A program made the translations under genes and the position numbers. Shown piece after piece: positions 17,794 to 26,842 of a stretch of 53,840 nt of DNA. This DNA comes from Nostoc edaphicum CCNP1411 (GTDB lineage Bacteria; Cyanobacteriota; Cyanobacteriia; Cyanobacteriales; Nostocaceae). Positions within the stretch are counted from its first letter, which is position 1. Each line of letters begins with the position of its first letter. Where the stretch lies: contig NZ_CP054696.1 in the NCBI RefSeq assembly GCF_014023275.1, forward strand, positions 1 to 53,840, given 5' to 3'. Under the pieces are notes generated by a model. The model made no database searches. It was given only the letters and a program-made list of their open reading frames with translations, and was not told where the DNA came from.

Positions 17794-17961
17794 TCATTGT
17801 GTTTTCTCCTGCTTTTTCTCCCTAGCGGCAATAGCTTCTTGACATAGCACGACAACCATTTGACTTACTGTTCTAGTTTCATCAGTGGCCAATCCTGCAA
17901 CTTGCTCATAAACTTCTACCGGGAAAGTTACATTTACTCTTTTACCTTTATACTTTGGCAT
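17794..17961 (-). CDS. Small ribbon-helix-helix protein (55 aa)
   Basis: 55 aa, starting ATG at 17961 with MPKYKGKRVNVTFP. The strand KRVNVTFPVEVY is followed by two helices (EQVAGLATDE, TVSQMVVVLCQEAIAAR), the CopG/Arc-type ribbon-helix-helix layout. It is divergent from the actin-like/membrane operon, and the dyads at 17974-18053 lie between them, so it is a likely repressor of both. The right half also has small RHH-like genes divergent from its operon (36566-36742), although the sequences differ. Confidence 0.7.
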   Translation of the reverse strand: MPKYKGKRVNVTFPVEVYEQVAGLATDETRTVSQMVVVLCQEAIAAREKKQEKTQ

Positions 17962-17973
17962 TTATTAGATAGC

Positions 17974-18053
17974 TTTAGGCACTATTAGTATCAAATTACC
18001 TTATTTAATGTGCCTAAAGTATAAGCAAAAGTAGTTTCTAGTAGTGCCTACTA
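17974..18053. promoter_or_regulatory. Operator dyads between divergent RHH gene and operon
   Basis: TTTAGGCAC at 17974-17982 pairs with GTGCCTAAA at 18010-18018. TAGTAG at 18039-18044 pairs with CTACTA at 18048-18053. AGTGCC and GGCACT elements recur. These are typical of RHH repressor operators that overlap divergent promoters. Confidence 0.55.
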
Positions 18054-18230
18054 CTATCTAATAGATGCTATATTAGCATTGTGAGCCAAAAAACGCCACT
18101 CAACAAAGGCAACAGAAGCGAGAAAGTGATGCTTTAGCTTGCCCCCAACTGGATATGTGGATTTAAAGCGATTTAGCCTCTAAATTCTCCAAAGCCAGAA
18201 AAATCAAGACTTTTACCAATCATCGGAACC

Positions 18231-19347
18231 ATGACAACCGTATATTCCAATGCCAAAAATTGGCTAGTTCAGGCAGACTTGTTAGCCAAATCCGGGCTAA
18301 CCGACCTCACAGGAGGTAAAGACGCAGGAGCAGGATATGGCAAGGCAATCATCGGTGATTTTTCGATCATGATGCCTGCCGCATACTCACTTGTTCGCAA
18401 CCGAAACATCATGCACCACGAAACCATCTCAAAAGATGGGGCATGGGTGCGTTATGTAGAAGGTTCACGCCTGGACTTAAAAGACGTTCAATTTTTCTGG
18501 GGCAGTGCTGCTCTAGCTCAAAGTGACCACACCCTACTACACGAAGATAAGGCGCAAAAAAGCAGAACTGGCATTAGAAAGCATCCTTGCAGACTTAGCG
18601 GTTCTCAATATTCCCGATGGGATGAAGCTTTCAATTAGTTTGAGCAATCACAACCCAGAACGCTGGGGCCAAGAGATTAAACGCAGAGTCGAAGGCACTC
18701 ACACCTTTGAGCATCTGCACCCTGTAACTCGTTCTATTGTCACCAAGACAGTTGAGATTGTAGTCACAGGCATTTATCCCGAAGGATTTGGCAGCATTGC
18801 TCATTGCTTATTTGGTGAAGCATCCCTGGTACTTGACCCCTCAGAATTAGCGATCGCTCTTGATATCGGTTCATCAACTTGGCTTGTAACTGTCTTTAAC
18901 GGCAGTGGTGCAGTCATAGACCGTCACTTGATTGAAGGTGGTTGCGGGGAACTGCACACCATGATTGCAGAAGCTCTCGACAAGCGAAACGACCGAGTGA
19001 GTCTGCTGTCCAAGGATGTGAAACACTCGCCCAGTCTCGTTAACCAGGGGATTATCGAAGGCACTTTTACTTATGGCGGCAACCACCTCACGGGCAAGAA
19101 GTTTGAAACAGAGTACAGCCAATGTCTAGATGAATGGTGGTCAAACAGGATTGAGAAATTCGCCAACTTTGTGACTGCTGGCAATTATCTAGACCGAGCG
19201 AAATACCTTGTCGCCTGGGGTGGTGGTGTTTCCTTGCCAGTGGTGGATCAAAACTTAGCTGGTTTAGGTTTTGTGATTTTGAACAATCCCCAATTTATCA
19301 ATGCCTTGGGGTTGAAGCTATTAACTCAAATTGCAAAGGGAGCTTAG
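18231..19347 (+). pseudogene. ParM/StbA-like actin ATPase gene with a frameshift
   Basis: Two overlapping frames (18231-18638 and 18523-19347) form one protein of about 371 aa if a single A is removed from the run of six A at 18556-18561 (EDKAQK then AELALES). Actin-fold motifs are the second phosphate loop ALDIGSSTWLVTVFNGSG, EGGCGELHTMI, and the adenosine motif YLVAWGGGV. ParM-type filaments push plasmid copies apart. Three explanations are open: a sequencing error in the homopolymer, a true inactivating indel, or +1 frameshifting. The right half has unrelated genes here. Confidence 0.7.
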
Positions 19348-19350
19348 TTA

Positions 19351-19584
19351 ATGAATTACGAATCTCGGCGTATAACCATTTCCTATCTAGCAGTAATTGA
19401 ATTGTGCAAGATGTTTGATTTACCCCAAGACGCGCCAACACAAGCACTTTCGGCAGGTGTAGAGAAGCTGATTTTTCAACATGGCAATGTGCAAACATCA
19501 CCAAAAGTTGAAACAGCGCCATCTACACAGCCAAATAAATCGGCACTTAGCGCAATGGTCACTAATTTCAAAGGGGCAGCATGA
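19351..19584 (+). CDS. Small RHH-like protein behind the actin-like gene, ParR candidate
   Basis: 77 aa, 3 bp after the actin-like gene. The N-terminus has a strand (SRRITISYLAV) and two predicted helices (IELCKMFDLP, APTQALSAGVEKLIF), which suits a ribbon-helix-helix fold. A disordered Pro/Thr-rich tail ends MVTNFKGAA. In ParMRC systems ParR sits right behind ParM, binds the centromere and contacts the filament with its C-terminal tail. This layout fits, but the identification rests on position and shape. Confidence 0.5.
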   Translation: MNYESRRITISYLAVIELCKMFDLPQDAPTQALSAGVEKLIFQHGNVQTSPKVETAPSTQPNKSALSAMVTNFKGAA

Positions 19585-19805
19585 CCAAATCCAGATTTAG
19601 AAACACGGTTTTAGGCATTGGAGCAACAGCAGCAGCGTTAGCCCTTGGCTACTTCGGAGTTCAGCAGCTTGGCAGAAACAATATGTTCACTATCGCCGCA
19701 GCCGTGGGAGGTGCAGGGGCAATCAGCTATGTACTTCAGAAACCGAGCCAGCCAGAAGCGCCAGCCGCACCAATCAAAACCCAAAGGAAAGGGAAAAAGT
19801 CATGA
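19581..19805 (+). CDS. Small membrane protein of the operon
   Basis: 74 aa with two hydrophobic stretches (VLGIGATAAALALGYFGV and FTIAAAVGGAGAISYVL), then a Pro/Lys-rich cytoplasmic-looking tail ending RKGKKS. It overlaps both neighbours by ATGA junctions, so expression is coupled. The right half has a different small membrane protein at the same place (35141-35284). Confidence 0.65.
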   Translation: MTKSRFRNTVLGIGATAAALALGYFGVQQLGRNNMFTIAAAVGGAGAISYVLQKPSQPEAPAAPIKTQRKGKKS

Positions 19806-20038
19806 GCGACCAAGACACCCAAAAGACACAACCAAGCCTAACAACAACAGAAATAATGACCATCATCCTCGGTTGTGAACAGACTCTAAGATTTGTGCAA
19901 GCATCTCCCAATTACAAACAAATCGAAGCGTCCGAAAAGTTCAGTACATCAAATGACTTAAAGATGGGTGATGCAGTGCAAGCCTTGATGGAGATTCACG
20001 AAGCAATCCTAAATATCGAGTTCTATTCGCAGGTTTGA
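19802..20038 (+). CDS. Conserved operon protein A (left copy)
   Basis: 78 aa, helical. It is homologous to the right-half protein at 34785-35036: both contain EASE(K/R)F(S/T)TSNDL(K/R), GDA(V/I)QAL, and end HEAILNIE(F/L)YSQV. No known family. It overlaps the preceding membrane protein by ATGA. Confidence 0.7.
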   Translation: MSDQDTQKTQPSLTTTEIMTIILGCEQTLRFVQASPNYKQIEASEKFSTSNDLKMGDAVQALMEIHEAILNIEFYSQV

Positions 20039-20046
20039 GGGAGCAA

Positions 20047-20241
20047 ATGTTAGAAACGACAACTTTGCAACGTAACCACCTCTATGAATTCCGTGGTCAA
20101 CAACTCCGCTACAGCCATCGCTCTAACTCTAGAGCCAATGCGCCTTTCGTTTTTAATGACTCCAAAGGCAAACGAAAAGAATTAAGCCAAAACCAAGTGC
20201 AGAGAGAGGTTTTTGAACTTGTTGAATTTCGTGAGAACTGA
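20047..20241 (+). CDS. Conserved operon protein B (left, intact copy)
   Basis: 64 aa. The ATG at 20047 with GGGAG upstream is chosen because the same ATG is conserved in the right half, whereas the earlier TTG at 20035 is not. The sequence is basic with many Arg, Ser and Asn (RNHLYEF, RYSHRSNSRAN), plus QNQVQREVFELVEF near the end. Function unknown. The right copy (34620-34813) is frameshifted. Confidence 0.6.
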   Translation: MLETTTLQRNHLYEFRGQQLRYSHRSNSRANAPFVFNDSKGKRKELSQNQVQREVFELVEFREN

Positions 20242-20336
20242 TGATGAAGCGATCGCACCTGCCGGCAAGCTTGGCGATCGCCTAATCAGGATGTATCTCT
20301 CGCCGCAAAACGAAAAGTACACAAGGATTCTAACAA

Positions 20337-20780
20337 ATGACACTTGACTACAAAAATCCCAACGATTGGGGACGTTCACCTCTGACTGACTCCGCCCTAA
20401 GAAAGCAGCAATTCAAAGCGGAAAATCCTGAACAATGGGCAGCAATGATTGAGGCAGATATTGAGGCACTTTCCACACCAATATTCGAGAGTGAAGATTA
20501 CCCACCCTTCACCGGAACAGAATTTCTAGCAACTCATTCAACCATTGATGACCATCCATACTCTGCTGCATTTGGTCAATTCTTGGGTAATAGCATTGAC
20601 CCTGACATTGCAAATATCTTGGCATTTGGTGAGAACAGATTCGATTTAATCTCTGATGCTTTTGACGACCCCGTAAGGCAATTAGCAACGAGAATTTATA
20701 GCCGATTTGAAGATATGGGTTACTGGGATGAAGTACCCCAAGAGTCGAGTGATATCAACTACGACAACATACCTTATTAG
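20337..20780 (+). CDS. Conserved operon protein C (left copy)
   Basis: 147 aa, acidic, soluble. It is about 91% identical to the right copy at 34085-34528 (13 differences by eye). It opens with DYKNPNDWGRSPLTDSALRK and contains DDHPYSAAFGQFLG and YSRFEDMGYWDE. No family recognised. It lies 11 bp before the coiled-coil gene. Strong conservation between the halves argues for function. Confidence 0.7.
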   Translation: MTLDYKNPNDWGRSPLTDSALRKQQFKAENPEQWAAMIEADIEALSTPIFESEDYPPFTGTEFLATHSTIDDHPYSAAFGQFLGNSIDPDIANILAFGENRFDLISDAFDDPVRQLATRIYSRFEDMGYWDEVPQESSDINYDNIPY

Positions 20781-20791
20781 GAGTTTTAGCA

Positions 20792-21508
20792 ATGGACTTT
20801 GCAATACGTAATCCGGTAGTTGGTCATAGTTCCCATATCGATGAAAAAGCGCTTTCCTGGGGAGGATTTGAGTCTGATATTTTGGGCTATCTCTCTGATA
20901 TCAATAAGCTCGAACAGTTTGCGGATTATGCGAATAATGCCCAAGAATTATCTGACAGACTAGAACCATTTTTGGACAATGCCAAGGTCGTCTTTGAGGC
21001 GATGGAGAAGCTAACAAAAGGGCAAGTAACCTGGGTCGAACTTCGTAAACAATACGGCTCTCATGTAGCGGGTGCTATCGCTAAGATTCGCAAACTCAAC
21101 TCCGAGTTTGATTCAGAGATGGGCAAGATAGATGCCCAAGATAGAGCCGACCTCCTGCGAATTGACCAAAAACGTAAGCACGGACTTGCAGAAGTGGCAG
21201 CCCAATTACACCACGATTTGCAAGCAGAATTGTGGCGGCATGAAAACAAGATTAGCGGTATAGAAAATAGGCAAGTTGTGCAGGCTGAAAGGCAGGCAAT
21301 CACAACAGGACTGAGAGAGAAACGCCAACAACTTTTAGCCCGTGCAAGGTATGGTTCCAGAGCTTTAGAGCCGAACCAAACACCCCAGGAAGTGATACCA
21401 ATTCAATCCCAAAATCATGTACCAGCATCTAGTGTTTCAGCAACAGGAACAGTTCGCGGTTGGGGTGCAATGTTGGGTAACTTGTGGCAGAAGTTAGGCG
21501 ACAGATAA
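20792..21508 (+). CDS. Conserved operon protein D, coiled-coil (left copy)
   Basis: 238 aa. Residues of about 35-190 are strongly helical with heptad-like spacing (KLTKGQVTWVELRKQYGSH, IAKIRKLNSEFDSEMGKID, AELWRHENKISGIENRQ). This is followed by a Gln/Pro-rich linker and a Gly-rich end with WGAMLGNLWQKLG. The right copy at 33356-34072 differs at 9 positions. A structural or scaffold role with the downstream membrane ATPase is plausible. No name is assigned. Confidence 0.72.
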   Translation: MDFAIRNPVVGHSSHIDEKALSWGGFESDILGYLSDINKLEQFADYANNAQELSDRLEPFLDNAKVVFEAMEKLTKGQVTWVELRKQYGSHVAGAIAKIRKLNSEFDSEMGKIDAQDRADLLRIDQKRKHGLAEVAAQLHHDLQAELWRHENKISGIENRQVVQAERQAITTGLREKRQQLLARARYGSRALEPNQTPQEVIPIQSQNHVPASSVSATGTVRGWGAMLGNLWQKLGDR

Positions 21509-21529
21509 TCAATTAATTAGGTAAGGCTG

Positions 21530-22078
21530 ATGCTAGTAAGGAAACGAAATGAAGATCCTCATAGCGTCAGCCCTTTTTCAATGGAAGGGCTGGCACAGAA
21601 ATCACAACAACATCAGCAGCAGAAACAACCAGAACAACCACAACCACTGCCAGAAAATAACAGAGGTAGAACATTTAGACGTGCTGGTAACGCTTGTGAA
21701 ATTGTCGCTGGCAGTTGTCTAAATAGCGCAGTAATTTTCACCTTTCATCTATTGCAAGTTCACCCCGTTGGAATGTTTCTTGCAGTGGGTACTGCACACC
21801 TGTACTTTACTGCTACTGCAACAGGTGAAGGGTTCAACAATTTTGTCACTAATTTAATGACTGGATGCAGTGCGTCATTAGCCCTATTGTGTGCGCTCAA
21901 TGAACCGATTAGTGAGTGGAATGAATCGAGAACTTCTACTAGTACAGTTAATACTTCAATTGAGTCGGTTTATAAGCCAAAAACTGCTGAATCTTCAAGT
22001 TGGATGGATGGTGCAGGAGTGGGCATACTTCTAGCGATATTAATGATTTTTTTATTTGGTGGAAGGAAGAGTAAATGA
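21530..22078 (+). CDS. Conserved operon protein E, membrane protein (left copy)
   Basis: 182 aa. A Gln/Pro-rich N-terminus is followed by hydrophobic segments at about 55-80 and 82-100 (VAGSCLNSAVIFTFHLLQV, VGMFLAVGTAHLYFTA), one near 108-122, and a C-terminal one (GAGVGILLAILMIFLFGG) ending in basic RKSK. The stop overlaps the ATPase start by ATGA, so the two are made together and probably form one membrane complex. The right copy is at 32783-33334. Confidence 0.7.
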   Translation: MLVRKRNEDPHSVSPFSMEGLAQKSQQHQQQKQPEQPQPLPENNRGRTFRRAGNACEIVAGSCLNSAVIFTFHLLQVHPVGMFLAVGTAHLYFTATATGEGFNNFVTNLMTGCSASLALLCALNEPISEWNESRTSTSTVNTSIESVYKPKTAESSSWMDGAGVGILLAILMIFLFGGRKSK

Positions 22079-23898
22079 ATTATTTAAGTGAGAAACATAA
22101 AACTTTATCAGAGTCGCAACAATCGGGTTTAATGAAGTGGTTCGGACAGTTACCGATGGATAAAAAAGCTGTTGCAATTGGGCTGAGTTTAACAGTAGGG
22201 ATTGGATCAGCTGCGATGGCGTGGCAGGGAACTAGCAGCGACAGAATTTATTTCTGTGTCAAAACCCCAAAGAAAACATTGGTATGTCAGGACAAGAATA
22301 ACAGACCATTCCGCATGACCCCCTATTACTGGGAGCAATGGAAACAAGAAGGAATGCCGCGCCAAGTAGTGAGAGATCCAGCAATGGGGGTAAATGGGTT
22401 AGTGAAAGCGACTAACCCATATAAAGCGTTTTGGGCGTTTGGTGGATTCCTGGGGTTTGCTCTTGCGGGGTGGATGCTTCGCCATTGCCAAGATGAAGAG
22501 AAGCAGAGGGCAGTTTTTGAAGACATCGCCCAAAAACGGGACGCAGCAAAGGCAGAGATGGCCGCTCGTTCCGAGCTACTAGAGAGTTGCCGAGACGTTG
22601 CGATCGCAGAAGTTCAACTACAAGCTGACCTGGATCTAGTCGCTAATGATCGCACTGTGGATATCCAAAAAGCTGAGATTTACGCCCACACGGAAATTGA
22701 AGTTACCCAAATGGAGGCAACTGATGCCATTTTTGAGGCGCAAACGGCTGGGATGACCGAAGAACAGAAAGCAGAGTATATTAAGCAGCTACGTGAGATG
22801 AAAACGCCCTATCTACAAGGTAGCCAGACTTTAGCGGGGACGATTGACCCCAACGACAAAGTTACTGGATCTGAAGCAGGAGCGATTGCATCACAGGACA
22901 ATAAAACGGCATGGGTGCAAAACCTAATTAAACAAACTGCCCTTATCTGGGGCAACCAAGGCGGTGGTAAATCTTGGCTAGCCCGTTATGTAATCCAACT
23001 CAAAAAACAAGCCGGCTACCGTGTGATTGTCCTTGACCCTGACTCGAACCGTAGTGAATGGCGAGGAGTTGAAAGTTACCACTCCTGGGATGATATTGAA
23101 CAGCAGATCCGCGATTACGTTGAGGAACTGGAATCACGGTTAAAAACCTTTAATAATTCATCATTGAGTGAGTCGCAATGGCGGCAGAAACTTTGGGCAG
23201 AAGGTAAAGCTTTGTCTTTAATCTGTGAGGAGGCCACCACATACGGCGACTTCATTAAAGATGCAGAACTGTTAGACAAATTCGGGAAGCTGGCATTAAC
23301 TAAAAGCCGTAAACAAGAGATGCCCCTAACGGTGGTTGCTCACAACAATACCCAGACTTGTTTGTTTGGCATTAAGGGATTACATAATCTTGTTTCTAAG
23401 ATGCTCCAAGTTGAATGTTTGGCGGAAGTAGATTCAGTTACACTACAGCCTTTATCAACGGGTAAAGCAAAGGTAAAACTCGATAGTTCTAACGAATGGC
23501 TTGATGTTCATCTGCCGACTATGAGCGTAAAAATATCTGATTTTAGCTCCCCTACACCAGCAGCCGAATCTCACCCAATACCACCCATTGATAAAGCCAC
23601 TTTAGAGCGCATCTATGAACTAGAAATTAATATTGGTGGCAAGGCAGACTCTAGCCCTACCCCATCCCTAACACCTGTTGCCCAATCTCTGCTGCAATAC
23701 CTCCAACGCACAGGGAGAACATCGGCAGTCATACAGGAGATACAGCCCAACTTTAAGGTAAAAGGTCAACGGTTCAGTTCGGAGGAGTTGAAGCGACTGT
23801 TTAATGAGTTGGTTGAGAATGGTCTAGCCGTCTGGCTTGATGCCAATACTATCGAAATTGCTCAAAATCAGACAGATGGACAGAACGGACAGAATTAG
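22075..23898 (+). CDS. Membrane-anchored P-loop ATPase, FtsK/TraD/HerA-like (left copy)
   Basis: 607 aa. Two N-terminal membrane segments (about 28-48 and 117-136), then a long helical linker (about 140-250). The ATPase core has Walker A WGNQGGGKSW near 300 and Walker B-like ALSLICEEATTY near 382, with sensor-like LTKSRKQEM. The C-terminal 100 aa look like a winged helix (ATLERIYELE onwards). Membrane anchor plus HerA/TraD-type motor suggests DNA pumping or coupling. It ends a conserved operon. The N-terminal 280 residues are nearly identical to the right copy, but the ATPase core is not. Confidence 0.75.
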   Translation: MNYLSEKHKTLSESQQSGLMKWFGQLPMDKKAVAIGLSLTVGIGSAAMAWQGTSSDRIYFCVKTPKKTLVCQDKNNRPFRMTPYYWEQWKQEGMPRQVVRDPAMGVNGLVKATNPYKAFWAFGGFLGFALAGWMLRHCQDEEKQRAVFEDIAQKRDAAKAEMAARSELLESCRDVAIAEVQLQADLDLVANDRTVDIQKAEIYAHTEIEVTQMEATDAIFEAQTAGMTEEQKAEYIKQLREMKTPYLQGSQTLAGTIDPNDKVTGSEAGAIASQDNKTAWVQNLIKQTALIWGNQGGGKSWLARYVIQLKKQAGYRVIVLDPDSNRSEWRGVESYHSWDDIEQQIRDYVEELESRLKTFNNSSLSESQWRQKLWAEGKALSLICEEATTYGDFIKDAELLDKFGKLALTKSRKQEMPLTVVAHNNTQTCLFGIKGLHNLVSKMLQVECLAEVDSVTLQPLSTGKAKVKLDSSNEWLDVHLPTMSVKISDFSSPTPAAESHPIPPIDKATLERIYELEINIGGKADSSPTPSLTPVAQSLLQYLQRTGRTSAVIQEIQPNFKVKGQRFSSEELKRLFNELVENGLAVWLDANTIEIAQNQTDGQNGQN

Positions 23899-23962
23899 AC
23901 AGAATCCTTGTACAGCAAGGGACAGACAAGACAGACATCTAGACAGAAACTAGACAGCAGAC
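23868..23962 (+). repeat. Clustered GACAGA repeats behind the left ATPase gene
   Basis: About ten GACAGA or AGACAG units occur in 95 bp, covering the last codons and the noncoding DNA after the stop. The right copy has a comparable cluster of GACACC/AGACA units at the same place (30758-30950). It could be a slippage-prone tail or a binding-site array. Confidence 0.55.
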
Positions 23963-24504
23963 ATTAGCCCTCGGTTCATCACCGGGGTTTTCTGTTGGTG
24001 GCTTGAGCCAGAACTGCTGAAGAAGGCGAAAGAAAATTGCTGTACTCATGCTGCGACGCGCCAAAAACATCACGGCACCAGTTGACAGGCGGTATAGGAA
24101 ACCACCCGCATCGAAGAGGAGCGAATTGCCTCATAGTCTGGCTTCACTTTCTGCCAAAGAGATTCACCTGACTCTCTCAAGCTGCGAACTCCCCCAGGCG
24201 CTCGTCTACCTCTTGGCGAAAAGAGGTGAACGCTTGAGATACGAACTGCCTCACTACCTCTGTGATGCTGACAAAAAAACTTTCTCCAGAATTATTCCTG
24301 GCTGCTCAAGAATGGGAACACTAAGAATAAGAATTATCTATAAGCTTCTCACCGCTGCTCAATGTCTCAGGCAAAAAAAGTTACATCCTGTAGTATTAGT
24401 GTCTTCGTTACCGTTGCCAGGAAGTCCCTTATTTTAAGAGACGCTGGCGAACTAAATCTAAGTACTTCTTGGGGCTAAAAAAGTCTCACGTCAGTTTAGC
24501 AGTT
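23963..24504. other. Intergenic, no supported gene
   Basis: A 129-aa frame exists at 24048-24437, but it has Arg/Ser/Leu-heavy composition, no visible domain and no homologue in the other half. It is not called. No other structure was seen. Confidence 0.45.
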
Positions 24505-25494
24505 ATGAATATTCAATTTCTCTTCAATCAGGGAATCGAAAAATATCAGCGTGGTGACTACCAGGGAGCGATACTAGTCTTCACACAGGTAATTCAAGCC
24601 AATCCAAAACATATCCAAGCTTGTCTCTATCGTGGCATGGCTTATGCCAACATAAATCAGTTCCAAAAAGCAATTGCAGATTATTATCAAACCCTACGTC
24701 TTGATAGCAGCAATTGTGATGCCTATTTGAATAGAGGATTGGCCCGCTATCGCCTCAAGAATTACCCAAGTGCAATTAGCGATTACGACCAGGTAGCCCG
24801 TCTGTTACCAAATCATGCTGATACTTATCGGCATCGGGCGGATGCTTATTGGGCATTGGGCAAGTACCCAGAAGCAATTGCTGACTATACGCAAGCCCTA
24901 AAACTTAATTCCCAAATGCTAGTTGCTTATTTACATCGAGGCATTGTGTATGGGCTGATGGGCAATTATAAACAACGCCTAGAAGATTGTAATCAGGTTC
25001 TAAGACTGAATCCAAGCATCTTAGCGGGGTATACTTTTCGTGCTGCTGCACACTGCGCGCTGGGGAATTATGAAGCGGCTGTGTCTGATTGTGAGCAAGC
25101 TTTGCAGCTAGATCCTAAGAAAATTTCGGTTCATATGGCCTTTGGAGATACTTATTACCACACCAGAAATTACTCCAAGGCAATCAGTAGCTATAGTCAA
25201 GCAATTGACCTGGGAGGTAACATAGCAATAGTCTATGCCTGTCGCGGTCTGTGTCGGCATCATGTGGGAGATGCCAGAGGAGCAGTTATCGACTGTGACA
25301 AAGCACTGGAACTAGACCCGAATTGTGCAGAGGCTTACAACCATCGTGCGTTAGCCCAAACTTTAATTGGAAATTATCAACAGGCAATAGACGATTTGCA
25401 CAAAGCTGCTTCCCTATTTCAACAACAGACCAAGCACAAAGAGCATCAGGAAGCGATTGAGTCAATTCAGAAATTAGAAAAAAGAATGGAATAA
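24505..25494 (+). CDS. Tetratricopeptide (TPR) repeat protein
   Basis: 329 aa from the ATG at 24505 (MNIQFLFNQGIEKYQRGDY). A TTG 36 bp earlier is less likely. It is made almost wholly of nine 34-aa TPRs, with the usual A/Y/G pattern (for example AYLNRGLARYRLKNYPSAISDYDQ and AEAYNHRALAQTLIGNYQQA). TPR arrays are protein-binding scaffolds. There is no signal peptide and no enzyme domain. It is left-half cargo with no clear partner. A weak hairpin follows at 25542. Confidence 0.85.
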   Translation: MNIQFLFNQGIEKYQRGDYQGAILVFTQVIQANPKHIQACLYRGMAYANINQFQKAIADYYQTLRLDSSNCDAYLNRGLARYRLKNYPSAISDYDQVARLLPNHADTYRHRADAYWALGKYPEAIADYTQALKLNSQMLVAYLHRGIVYGLMGNYKQRLEDCNQVLRLNPSILAGYTFRAAAHCALGNYEAAVSDCEQALQLDPKKISVHMAFGDTYYHTRNYSKAISSYSQAIDLGGNIAIVYACRGLCRHHVGDARGAVIDCDKALELDPNCAEAYNHRALAQTLIGNYQQAIDDLHKAASLFQQQTKHKEHQEAIESIQKLEKRME

Positions 25495-25541
25495 AAGTAG
25501 TTGGCACGGTGATGCCAGATGCACCTTGCAGAGCTTCTTCC

Positions 25542-25562
25542 AAAAGGGCATAGCCCTCTTTT
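25542..25562. terminator. Weak bidirectional terminator
   Basis: AAAAGGGC-ATA-GCCCTCTTTT, with a 5-bp core stem flanked by A and T runs, lies about 50 bp after the TPR gene. Confidence 0.35.
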
Positions 25563-25737
25563 GATATCACGTATCGATACCAAAACATTTACTAAATGAG
25601 GGTATAGAAGCGAGTCTAGACGCTTGCGGCATTGAGTCATAGACAAAACCCTAACACTGTGAACCCCTGTGCTAGATAATGTTGTTGGTATTGTCAATTT
25701 CCTTTCTGTGTACCGTCAGATCGGCGATCGCCTTCTA

Positions 25738-26346
25738 CTAGCTAGTTTTCGCAGCTTGCTTTTGCTCATTCTCCAACACCGGGAAGTACCGCCGAGCGTT
25801 CAGGGGTTTCTTCCAGCCAGTCAATTCAAACAGGTACTCATCAGGGTCGAGGTTAAGCATCGTTGCCCATTGATTGATTTGACTGCCGTTGATGTTTATC
25901 CGCTCACATAGGTCAGTCTTGGTTAGCCCCTGTTTAGCATCATGATCAGAATGTGAGAATTTGATTTTGCCTCTGGGTATGTCCTCTACCCTCTCTCGCA
26001 GAGATGATAATCCCGCATTAATAAGAGCTTGCCGTAGCCCATCTATTTCTGTTCTAAGCGAGTTTATCTCATCATTAAATTCCTTTTGTTGCTCGGCTAC
26101 GGCTGCCTCTAAACCATCAATTTCGGTGGTTTTCACCTTAAGCTGCTTTACCTCAAGTTCTAGGTTCTCTGGCATCACTTCAATCGGAATATTGCCCTCT
26201 AAATAATGCTCAAGTATAATTGTCAGAGCTTGAGAGGCTTTCTTTATTTTGTGTGTTTTCATCCACTTCTCTAAACTAGCGTAGAGGCTGAAGTCAAGGT
26301 ATGCTGTGACTTTAGCGTGATTGTCTAACCAGTCTTTAGTAGCCAT
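25738..26346 (-). CDS. Putative plasmid DNA-binding protein with RHH-like N-terminus and coiled coil
   Basis: 202 aa. Residues of about 10-50 (KVTAYLDFSLYASLEKWMKT, then KASQALTIILEHYL) fit a ribbon-helix-helix. About 60-115 form a coiled coil (VKQLKVKTTEIDGLEAAVAE). About 135-165 look like a helix-turn-helix (LTKTDLCERININGSQINQW). Such composites act as plasmid regulators or segregation proteins (KfrA-like in general design, not in family). The upstream region 26373-26706 contains at least seven AGTAAnTTACT-type dyads, the likely binding sites. Only the left half has it. Confidence 0.6.
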   Translation of the reverse strand: MATKDWLDNHAKVTAYLDFSLYASLEKWMKTHKIKKASQALTIILEHYLEGNIPIEVMPENLELEVKQLKVKTTEIDGLEAAVAEQQKEFNDEINSLRTEIDGLRQALINAGLSSLRERVEDIPRGKIKFSHSDHDAKQGLTKTDLCERININGSQINQWATMLNLDPDEYLFELTGWKKPLNARRYFPVLENEQKQAAKTS

Positions 26347-26372
26347 ATACTGCTATATGTGTATGGGTAATT

Positions 26373-26706
26373 TAAAGTCAGTTACGTTAAATTTAAAACA
26401 AATTAAAGTAATGTACTATTGTGTTAATAGTAATTTACTAATGCGCTTTGGCAGCTTACTACATTAAGTTAAGAAAACTAAAGTAAGTTACTAAAATTCA
26501 AAAGTGTCTGACTATAAACGTCTAAACCATAATTGGTGTCTGACCTAGATGGAATAAGGCAAGCACTGTGGAGCTATTATAAATTAAGTAATTTACAGCA
26601 TAAAATCAATTAAGGTACAGTCAGATAATCATTTAAATAAGTTGCTTGCTTTAATATACTTGTAGATTATTAGTAAACTAAAGCAACTTACCCAAGTAAG
26701 TTACTC
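26373..26706. repeat. Array of AAAGTAAnTTACTA dyads
   Basis: Copies lie near 26374 (AAAGTCAGTTACGT), 26405, 26427, 26480, 26585, 26680 and 26693. They vary around the palindrome AGTAAnTTACT. The array fills the noncoding DNA between the 202-aa DNA-binding gene and the UPF0175 gene. Its density suggests a centromere or a multi-site operator rather than a single promoter control. Confidence 0.7.
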
Positions 26707-26842
26707 TGGCCTAAACCTAGATACAGAGCGGGTGTTATCTCAATCGTGGTTGGTGGTAGCACAACAGGCGCATCCAGGGAGAGCGATCGCTTTTAAAAAG
26801 AAATGGTTGATATTATGAATGCAGCAATTTAGGACAGAAATC

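Noticed and set aside
24048..24437. 129-aa plus-strand frame
   Set aside because: Arg/Ser/Leu-rich composition, no domain, no ribosome site, no counterpart in the right half.
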